From: CAYFSC01 sp964345695
Lineage (GTDB): Bacteria; Bacteroidota; Rhodothermia; Rhodothermales; Salinibacteraceae
NCBI GenBank assembly: GCA_964345695.1
Contig: CAYFSC010000197.1
Span: 1-5,411 of the forward strand
Reading direction: 5' to 3'
DNA: 5,411 nucleotides
The translations under genes and the position numbers were made by a program. Under the pieces are notes generated by a model, which was given only the letters and a program-made list of their open reading frames with translations, was not told the DNA's origin and made no database searches. Each line of letters begins with the position of its first letter. Within the stretch, counting starts at the first letter, position 1. This document shows positions 1 through 5,411 of the stretch, in pieces.

Positions 1-87
1 TCCTGCGTCGCGCGTGGAGTCCTCTTGCACAACGGCCCCGGTGGTCCCGCTCCTGAAGCCGCAGCAGCGTCCCGTGAGAAATGCGGG

Positions 88-327
88 TTAGTGGCAGTGC
101 CCATGGGCCTCCGACCAGACCTGCCCTGGCGGACACTCGGGCGGGGCGTCGCCGCCGAGTTCGGACACGGCGACGCCGATCACGACGAGGCCGATGACGA
201 TGAGCATAGCAATGCCCATCCCGGTGATCAGGCGGTTGTCGGTCCAGGAGGTTTCGTCCTGGCAGCAGTGCTTGTACTTTTTGCCGCTGCCGCAGGGACA
301 GGGGTCGTTGCGTCCGGGGGTTGCCAT
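88..327 (-). CDS. Small SEC-C motif protein with one transmembrane helix
   Basis: A 79-residue protein of unknown role. Residues 5-22 (GRNDPCPCGSGKKYKHCC) are a textbook SEC-C zinc-binding motif, with C10, C12, C21 and H20/C22 as probable ligands; the motif is best known at the C terminus of SecA and in many unrelated proteins. A hydrophobic helix follows at about 34-54 (LITGMGIAMLIVIGLVVIGV), then a short tail with C65, H75, H77, C78 and H79 within CPPGQVWSEAHGHCH. Basic residues before the helix and acidic ones after it (E56, D60) predict the SEC-C part inside and the tail outside the cytoplasm. The ATG at 327 is chosen because the motif begins four residues later; an upstream in-frame TTG at 345 would add six residues. 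It ends with TAA. It follows the ATPase gene on the same strand after about 100 bases and may have its own promoter. Function should not be inferred from the motif alone. Confidence 0.88.
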   Translation of the reverse strand: MATPGRNDPCPCGSGKKYKHCCQDETSWTDNRLITGMGIAMLIVIGLVVIGVAVSELGGDAPPECPPGQVWSEAHGHCH

Positions 328-363
328 GGTGCGACCGTTGGTCAAACAGAAAAGACGTCACGT

Positions 364-371
364 CCAATATA
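364..371 (-). promoter_or_regulatory. Candidate -7 promoter element before the SEC-C gene
   Basis: The minus strand reads TATATTGG, one mismatch from the Bacteroidota -7 consensus TAnnTTTG, in an otherwise GC-rich gap. It lies 36 bases before the ATG at 327, which would leave a leader of about 30 bases. A TTTG lies 15 bases upstream, shorter than the 19 or so usually seen for the -33 box, so the pair is not a good full match. It is the only AT-rich box in the gap. Confidence 0.25.
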
Positions 372-424
372 GGCATGCCGGCCCGACAAATCGAGACCAC
401 GGCTTCTCCCCTCGCCGTCGGACT

Positions 425-437
425 GCTCGTTACGAGC
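425..437. repeat. Short inverted repeat across the ATPase stop codon
   Basis: GCTCGT, one base, then ACGAGC: a perfect 6-base inverted repeat centred on position 431, spanning the TAA stop of the ATPase gene. The centre is too small for the full stem to form as a hairpin; five pairs around a three-base loop are possible. No T tract follows on the minus strand, so it is not a convincing intrinsic terminator and may be chance. Confidence 0.3.
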
Positions 438-3400
438 CCGCGTCGGCAGGCTCGGACTGAGGCGTCGCGGCCTCGACGGTGCGCGCTCGGAAGCGCCCGA
501 AGAGGCGCTCCAAGTCGTCGGGCGTGAGGGTGCCTGCCTCCAGCGGGCCACCAACGTCTGCCAGGACGTGTTGCCACAGGGATTCGGGCGGGAGGGGATC
601 GCGCGGATCCAGATAATCATTCTCGCGGAAGAACGTCCGCAGGGCTTCCACCTTGTCGCTCCGGAAATACTGCACGGCCCCTTCTCGCAGCGACGCCAGA
701 ACGGCATCGGCATTGCCCCGATGAGCCTCTGCAAGCTCGGTGACGTCCTCCAAAAACCGATTGGAGACGGCGTCGGTGGCTTCCAGTGCAGCGCGGTCTA
801 CCGGGCGGCCCCGTCCGATGTGCCAGGCGCGCCGCCAGGCCTCGACTGCGGAGGCCTGGGCCTCGATGCGCCGGGCTTCCGGATCCGACACCGCGAGGCC
901 TGCAGCGCCCGTCCCCGCCCCCCTGTTCCACAGATACGACCAGGGGCCCCACGTAGAAAGACCACGATCGAGCGTCTCGCGCAGCCGGTCCACGTCCTCA
1001 ATCAGATACCACAGGTGAAGCGCCTCGACCGGCTCGCGCGGCGTCCACGGGGGCACATCGATGACCGACGGTACGTCGGCGTGCACGGAAACCTCGTCGG
1101 GAAGTGTCGCCACGTCGGGGCGGACGGGGGCGGCGGGCGGACCGTCGCCATGCAAGGCAGTGGGAAGCTGAGCGTCGGCCAGTGCAATGCGCCGGTACGA
1201 CGTTGACCCCGCCGCTAGCCGGTCTTCCCACTTGGCGACCTCGTCCTGCTGGGCGGTCAGGTACACGACCTGTCGGCCGCGCTCCGCGATGGTCCCCACC
1301 GTGTCGATGATGGCATTGGCCTTGGCGTCGTCGCTGTTGGCAAGGGTCTCATCCAGCACCAGGGGAAGGCGAAGACCGTCTTCTTGGTGCTCCACAAATG
1401 CCATCCGCACGCACAGCAGCAGCTGCACCTGGGTACCACTCGACAGCGCCTTCAGCGGCAGGCCCCGCCCTGTCGAGTGATCGGTAGCCCGGAAGACGCG
1501 TTCGCTGCGGTCGAGGTGCAACGCGTAGCGGCCGTTCGTGACGTCGGCAAAGAGAGCCCGGGCCCGGCGGAAGACCTCTGGGAGGTCGCGGTCGCGCGTG
1601 CGAGCCTGGATGCGGTCGGCCAGGACCTTTCCGACGGCGGCCGCCACGTCGCGTTTCCGCTGGCGGACCCGCGTGTCGCGTGCAGCGCGGTACTCGGCGT
1701 ACGCGGTTTCGAGGTCCCGTCCGGCCTGCGCGTCTTCCACCCGTTGCTCGATCCGCTCGATCTCAGCAAAAAGATCGTCGGCTTTGTCGGCCTGCGCCTG
1801 CGCGGCCCGACGTCGCGACCGAAGCGTATCGGGGGCGGCCTCTTCCATAGCCGGGTCGTACCCTGGAAGCGACTGCAGGTGCTCGCGCTTGGTCGCCAGG
1901 CGGGTCGCGGCTTCCCGGGCGTCGGTCTTGGCTTGCTGATATGCGTCGTACTGGTCGCAGAGCGCATCCAGCGCGGCCCGTGATCCAGGTTCCACTCCTG
2001 CGCGGCGGTACAGATCATCGACCGCTGCGGTGGCCTTCGCGTAGCTCTCCTGGGCCTCCTTTCGACGCTGGCGGGCATCGTGGCGTCGTTGTCGTGCCTG
2101 GCGGACGGTTTGCTGCGCCGCCTCCAGCGTTGAACGCACGCCATGAGCCCGTGCCGCATCGTCGATGCCGTCCACGCCGTACGGTGCGACCTGATCTTCG
2201 ACTGCCTCCCGGCACGCTGCGACGCGCTGTTGAGCAGCCTCCACCTCCGACGTCTTGGCCGCGCGAGCATCGTAGAGGGACTGCCAGCGGCCCAGGCGCT
2301 CGACGATCCACCGGAGTGAGCGCGCCCCGTCGACCTCGGGCGACACGCCGAGTCGGTCGGCAAGGTCGGCGCGCTCGCGCTCCAGGGCCTCCCTCTCCTC
2401 CTCAACCGGTGCGCGCCGTGTCTGTAGGCGCTCGCGTTCCTGCTTCAGCGTCTCTTCCAGGTGCGCCTGCGCCCACCGATCGGCCAGCGACTGCAGCCGC
2501 CGGACCACGGCATCGCGCGTCCAGGCCGGCGGCGGCTCCAACTCCGTGCGCGAAAACGCGCGGCGGTGAACGCTCTGCTCGCCATCGGAGCGGGACGTGG
2601 CGCGCATCCGCACAGCCAGACCGGTTCCCGCCACCAGCACGCCGAGGACCAGCAACAGAAGCGTCGCGAGAGAGGGCACGCCGCCGCTCATGCCAACGAG
2701 AATCCCGCCGGCGAGCGCCGCACCCACGCCGAGTGCCAGGAGCACCCAAGGGACGGCGCTGGAAGCGTCGGTGGTGGGCACCTGAAGCCAGCGGATCAGC
2801 GCCTGGATCCCGTCGCGAGCGGCTTCGGCAGGGGGCGCAGCGGTGTTCTTTTCTGTCAGCAGCTCTTCCATCATGTCGAGGGCCGATCGCCGTCCCTGCA
2901 CCGACTCGACCCGCTCCACATGCGCCTCGATGGCGTGCATGTCCGGCAGGTCAATTGCAGCGGCGGGCGTCCGGTCCATCCCTACCGACAGACGGTTCCA
3001 GGCCGCTTTCTCCTCCCGGGGGGCTTTGGCGCGCGCCTGACGGGCATCAGCCAGCGCATCTTCTGCCGTTTCCAGCGCCCGCACCGACGCCTGCAACTGC
3101 TCCAGATATCCGTCGGGCAGGCCGTCCTCCGGCAACGGGCTCGCCGCGAGCCTTTTGTTCGCCTCACGGATCTCTGCTTCGGCGGTCGCCCTCCGTTCTG
3201 CAGCCTTTTTCTTGTGCGCCAGGAGATCTTCGATCTGCTCGGCCTCGTCCCCGCGAATCCGTTCCATGGCCTCCGGAAAGACATCGCACTTTGCCTTCGC
3301 CTCGCGGCGGTCGTGCCGGGCCTCTGCAACGGCAACGGCCTGTTCCAAAGCCTGAGCCCGCGTCCGGGCCCTTCGAGCATCTGCCAGGTCGTCGCGAAGC

Positions 3401-4026
3401 CGATCCAGCCGCCGATGGTCCGCCTGCAGGGCACGCTGCGTCTCGCGGACCTCCTGAAGAGCCTGCCGGGTCTCTTCCACCCTCTCTTTATCGCGCCCAC
3501 CGCGACGCACTACGGTCTGAAAACCCAGCGTGTCGGCCGCGCTCTCCACGTCGTACCCGCCCACGGCCTCCTGCATGATGCGCTCGGCGAAGGCATCCGG
3601 GCCGTCGATGGCCGCGAGGAGGTCGTGGAGATACAGATGATAGCGGTCGTGATGCTCTGGCGGCGGGAGTGAGGGCGGCGTTGCGCGGTGCCCGTCCCGC
3701 TGGTACTGAAGGCGACTGCCGTCAATCTCGACGCGCCAGCGCGCGCCGTCCACCGTGAACTGGCCCACCAGTTGGGGCGCCGTCTCTCCCTCTAAGGTTG
3801 AGGGCCACAGCAGGCCCCGGAGCGCGCGGGCCAGGGTCGTTTTGCCCGATGCATTGGGTCCGTATACTACGTTCACGCCACGGCACCAGTCGTCCACCTG
3901 CAGGTCGTGAGATATGCCGTAGAGGCGCCGCAGGGTCACCGTGCGAACGTGAAGGGAGGAGCGATCCATGCGGTTCGTTTGCGGCGAGCGGACTCTGTGG
4001 GAGTGGAGGACGTAGCGAGTTTGCAT
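430..4026 (-). CDS. YhaN/SbcC/Rad50-like AAA ATPase with membrane hairpin and C-terminal extension
   Basis: Large SMC/Rad50-type ATPase, predicted to pair with the upstream nuclease and control its access to DNA. Numbering from the ATG at 4026: Walker A GPNASGKTT at 56-64; N-lobe insert to about 175; charged Glu/Arg/Ala-rich coiled-coil arm about 175-420; two hydrophobic segments about 424-446 and 451-474; second coiled-coil arm about 505-815; signature LSSGTQVQ at 861-868; Walker B LPLVLDET at 887-894 with D892 and likely catalytic E893; D-loop-like NSDD at 897-900. The switch position reads VVYLTAQQ (920-927), without the expected histidine. A Pro-rich linker (about 950-998) leads to a Trp-rich C-terminal region (about 999-1180) that I do not recognise. 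The LSSGT signature and central hydrophobic pair fit YhaN rather than SbcC, and no CxxC zinc hook is present. At 1198 residues it is longer than the roughly 960 I recall for Bacillus YhaN. The true start may be M20 (ATG at 3969): the first 19 residues are basic, look non-family, and precede the first strand (LHVRTVTLRRLYG). Neither start has a clear ribosome binding site. Confidence 0.93.
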   Translation of the reverse strand: MQTRYVLHSHRVRSPQTNRMDRSSLHVRTVTLRRLYGISHDLQVDDWCRGVNVVYGPNASGKTTLARALRGLLWPSTLEGETAPQLVGQFTVDGARWRVEIDGSRLQYQRDGHRATPPSLPPPEHHDRYHLYLHDLLAAIDGPDAFAERIMQEAVGGYDVESAADTLGFQTVVRRGGRDKERVEETRQALQEVRETQRALQADHRRLDRLRDDLADARRARTRAQALEQAVAVAEARHDRREAKAKCDVFPEAMERIRGDEAEQIEDLLAHKKKAAERRATAEAEIREANKRLAASPLPEDGLPDGYLEQLQASVRALETAEDALADARQARAKAPREEKAAWNRLSVGMDRTPAAAIDLPDMHAIEAHVERVESVQGRRSALDMMEELLTEKNTAAPPAEAARDGIQALIRWLQVPTTDASSAVPWVLLALGVGAALAGGILVGMSGGVPSLATLLLLVLGVLVAGTGLAVRMRATSRSDGEQSVHRRAFSRTELEPPPAWTRDAVVRRLQSLADRWAQAHLEETLKQERERLQTRRAPVEEEREALERERADLADRLGVSPEVDGARSLRWIVERLGRWQSLYDARAAKTSEVEAAQQRVAACREAVEDQVAPYGVDGIDDAARAHGVRSTLEAAQQTVRQARQRRHDARQRRKEAQESYAKATAAVDDLYRRAGVEPGSRAALDALCDQYDAYQQAKTDAREAATRLATKREHLQSLPGYDPAMEEAAPDTLRSRRRAAQAQADKADDLFAEIERIEQRVEDAQAGRDLETAYAEYRAARDTRVRQRKRDVAAAVGKVLADRIQARTRDRDLPEVFRRARALFADVTNGRYALHLDRSERVFRATDHSTGRGLPLKALSSGTQVQLLLCVRMAFVEHQEDGLRLPLVLDETLANSDDAKANAIIDTVGTIAERGRQVVYLTAQQDEVAKWEDRLAAGSTSYRRIALADAQLPTALHGDGPPAAPVRPDVATLPDEVSVHADVPSVIDVPPWTPREPVEALHLWYLIEDVDRLRETLDRGLSTWGPWSYLWNRGAGTGAAGLAVSDPEARRIEAQASAVEAWRRAWHIGRGRPVDRAALEATDAVSNRFLEDVTELAEAHRGNADAVLASLREGAVQYFRSDKVEALRTFFRENDYLDPRDPLPPESLWQHVLADVGGPLEAGTLTPDDLERLFGRFRARTVEAATPQSEPADAGS
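433..1179 (-). other. C-terminal extension of the ATPase: Pro-rich linker plus Trp-rich unknown domain
   Basis: Residues about 950-1198 lie beyond the point where Rad50/SbcC/YhaN ATPase heads normally end. The first part (about 950-998) is rich in Pro, Asp and Val and looks like a flexible linker. The second part begins with a helix-like stretch (EALHLWYLIEDVDRLRETL, 1001-1019), then an aromatic cluster LSTWGPWSYLWN (1023-1034), further tryptophans at 1064, 1068 and 1151, and a charged helical end. The last 10 to 15 residues look disordered. I do not recognise the fold. The reading frame is uninterrupted from the ATPase core, so it is one polypeptide and not a separate gene. It may be a partner-binding or DNA-binding module; nothing visible decides this. 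Confidence 0.6.
2605..2757 (-). other. Predicted transmembrane hairpin inside the YhaN-like ATPase
   Basis: Codons for residues about 424-474 of the ATPase encode two runs of Leu/Val/Ala/Gly without charge (about 424-446 and 451-474), separated only by a short SGGVPS turn. Basic residues follow the second run (RMRATSR, 473-479) and a lone Arg precedes the first (R412). This arrangement fits two helices crossing a membrane as a hairpin, with both coiled-coil arms in the cytoplasm. It sits where the two arms meet, the place of the zinc hook in Rad50. Seen directly: hydrophobicity and the absence of CxxC. Inferred: membrane insertion. Confidence 0.75.
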
Positions 4027-4056
4027 GCTGGCTGTCTTCAGGGGCGGAACGCGACG

Positions 4057-5352
4057 CTATCCAGAAGCGCCGGACTGGGCGTGCAGAGCATCCAAAAGCA
4101 GCAGCCCGCGCTGATACAGGGTCGTACGCAGGACGTCACTGGAAGGCAACCCTGAAACGTCAGGGTCGCGCCGCAGAGGGTCATATCCCGACGCTTCGTG
4201 GACCGTCTGTGCCGCGTTCTGGGCATCGCGAAGGAGGTCGGCAACGGCCTCTGTGTCGTGTTCGCGCTCCAGGTCGAGCAGAAGCTGAGCCAACACAGCG
4301 GGCGCGTCTCGGCCTTCCGCCAGCGCTTCCAGATCGTGTTCGGGACGCGTATCGAGCGTGATGGTGTCGACCGTGGCCGTCGCCTCGCCGACGTGGACGG
4401 TCAGATCGCGCTCGATCGTTTCGGTCCGCGCTTCGAGAGCCTGGTGCAGAGACGTTCGCCCCTCGATGTGCAACCGGGCCACCAGACGACGCACCGAGTC
4501 GGTCTCCTGAATCACCGTCTCCAGCCGGCTGCGGAGCGCTCGCAGGAGAGCCTGCTCCGCGGCGTCGGTCGTCGCCAGCTCCGTAACGTCGACCGTCACT
4601 CGCTCGTAGCGGACCGTGGCCAACGGAACCGCTTGTGCATCCAGTCTGCCTTCAGGCGCTACAGTAACGGTCCACGCCCCGTGGGGCCCGCGCTCTCCAG
4701 GATCCAAGGGCTGCAGGGACCCAGGATACAGTTGGAGCTGACCACCCTCCCAGTGATCTGCCGGGGTATGGAGGTGTCCGAGCAGCCAGGCATCGACGGG
4801 AGCCTCCGCCAATGCTCGGCGCGTCACGGGAGCGTATCGTCCCTGTCGGGCACCCACGTCCGCGTGCATCACGCCGATTGTCGGTTGTGAGGCAGGGGGG
4901 AATTCGAGCGTTTCCAGCGGGGCGTCGAGAACGTGAGCCTCTGGGAACGACCAGCCCACGAAACGGACCCGAGGGGATGCTTCCGGGAGCGACACTGTGC
5001 TCCACTGTCCCCCACGACCCAGCAGGTGAAATCGGGAAACGTCCAGGGCATCGGCCAGTCGTGGAAAGGTGTCAAAGTCATGATTTCCGGCCACAGCCAC
5101 GACGTCAATGCCTGCATCGGCGAGCCGCTCGATGCCACGCTGGAGAGCCCCGAAGGCCTCGTACATTTTGTTCTCGCGGTCGACGAGGTCGCCCGTCAAC
5201 ACGACGGCGTTCACGTTGCGGCGGACGGCCGTGTCAAGGACCCGCCGCCATACGTGGTCCACCGTGAGTGCGTTGTCCTGGACCGGGACTCGCGTCGGAT
5301 GGCGACCGAGATGCACGTCGCCGACGCAGAGAATTCGGTAGGATTCATTCAT
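4057..5352 (-). CDS. YhaO/SbcD-like metallophosphoesterase (Mre11-type DNA nuclease subunit)
   Basis: Predicted Mn-dependent DNA exo/endonuclease, the Mre11-like partner of the ATPase encoded just downstream; expected to act on DNA ends or hairpins. Residues 1 to about 235 form the calcineurin-like phosphoesterase fold with every motif in order: GDVHLGR (D12, H14), TGDLVDRENK (D55), GNHD (N90, H91), VMHADVG (H163) and GHLH (H193, H195), followed by YPGSLQP near 209-215. Residues about 236-431 form a C-terminal cap-like region. Its VARLHIEGRTSLHQAL stretch (about 291-306) resembles YhaO more than classical SbcD, which is an inference from memory of the family. The ATG at 5352 is chosen because it places the first beta strand (YRILCVGD) next to the N terminus, as usual. 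An in-frame TTG at 5409 would add 19 unconvincing residues. No good Shine-Dalgarno is visible. The gene ends with TAG 30 bases before the next ATG, so the two are probably cotranscribed. The superfamily is secure; the subfamily and substrate are less so. Confidence 0.93.
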   Translation of the reverse strand: MNESYRILCVGDVHLGRHPTRVPVQDNALTVDHVWRRVLDTAVRRNVNAVVLTGDLVDRENKMYEAFGALQRGIERLADAGIDVVAVAGNHDFDTFPRLADALDVSRFHLLGRGGQWSTVSLPEASPRVRFVGWSFPEAHVLDAPLETLEFPPASQPTIGVMHADVGARQGRYAPVTRRALAEAPVDAWLLGHLHTPADHWEGGQLQLYPGSLQPLDPGERGPHGAWTVTVAPEGRLDAQAVPLATVRYERVTVDVTELATTDAAEQALLRALRSRLETVIQETDSVRRLVARLHIEGRTSLHQALEARTETIERDLTVHVGEATATVDTITLDTRPEHDLEALAEGRDAPAVLAQLLLDLEREHDTEAVADLLRDAQNAAQTVHEASGYDPLRRDPDVSGLPSSDVLRTTLYQRGLLLLDALHAQSGASG

Positions 5353-5411
5353 AGCGTGCAGACCGTGGAGCTGCGTTCGTCGTTGTCCCTCGTGGTGAGA
5401 CGATGTCAAAA

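Noticed and set aside
1..87. Possible start of a further minus-strand gene (GTG at 28-30)
   Set aside because: The frame is open to the window edge but only ten codons are visible, and the AGGAG-like box is about 19 bases away, too far. No tRNA or terminator structure is seen here either.
25..372. Plus-strand open frame of 115 codons opposite the SEC-C gene
   Set aside because: It is antisense to the SEC-C motif and membrane helix, which are unmistakable on the minus strand; the plus-strand product resembles nothing.
399..418. Hairpin after the ATPase gene as an intrinsic terminator
   Set aside because: Only five base pairs with a ten-base loop and no following T tract on the minus strand.
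1452..2405. Minus-strand open frame of 317 codons inside the ATPase gene
   Set aside because: Arg/Ser/Pro-rich frame-shifted reading of the coiled-coil codons; the main frame is continuous across it with no sign of a frameshift.
1941..3578. Long plus-strand open frame of 545 codons opposite the ATPase gene
   Set aside because: Its translation is Pro/Arg/Ala-rich low-complexity sequence with no family signal, as expected for the antisense of a GC-rich gene. The minus-strand frame has clear Walker A, signature and Walker B motifs.
2461..3672. Plus-strand open frame of 403 codons in another frame over the same region
   Set aside because: It overlaps the coiled-coil-coding part of the ATPase and its translation shows no domain or convincing start; a shadow of GC-rich codon use.
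5404..5409. TTGACA as a -35 box before the phosphoesterase gene
   Set aside because: It matches the -35 consensus exactly, but no -10-like hexamer lies at 16-18 bases, and the window ends here so the real upstream region is not visible.

Overview
The window is GC-rich bacterial DNA, nearly all of it coding, and all three recognisable genes lie on the minus strand, so it reads from right to left. The source is probably a GC-rich member of the Rhodothermota/Bacteroidota side of the tree (Salinibacter-like). The reasons are the acidic, Ala/Arg/Asp-rich proteins, the lack of clear Shine-Dalgarno sequences before any start, and a TATATTGG box resembling the Bacteroidota -7 element. This assignment is an inference from composition and style, with modest confidence.

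Layout in transcription order. (1) 5352-4057 encodes a 431-residue calcineurin-like metallophosphoesterase of the Mre11/SbcD superfamily, closest in architecture to YhaO, with all the expected metal-ligand motifs. (2) Thirty bases further on, 4026-430 encodes a 1198-residue Rad50/SbcC-type ATPase, closest to YhaN. It has an N-terminal Walker A, two long coiled-coil arms, and a C-terminal signature motif and Walker B. The two genes form a nuclease-ATPase operon of the Mre11-Rad50 type. (3) After a gap of about 100 bases holding a weak promoter candidate, 327-88 encodes a 79-residue protein with an N-terminal SEC-C zinc motif, one membrane helix and a Cys/His-rich tail. Positions 1-87 hold nothing I can call.

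How they work together: the phosphoesterase would supply Mn-dependent nuclease activity and the ATPase would gate it, as in Mre11-Rad50 and SbcCD, on DNA ends or branched or hairpin DNA. Where Rad50 carries its CxxC zinc hook, the ATPase has two adjacent hydrophobic segments, which suggests a membrane-anchored complex. It also carries an uncharacterised, tryptophan-rich extension of about 250 residues after the ATPase domain, and it lacks the usual histidine in the switch position. These three departures are the points of most interest. I found no RNA gene, mobile element, CRISPR array or notable repeat.
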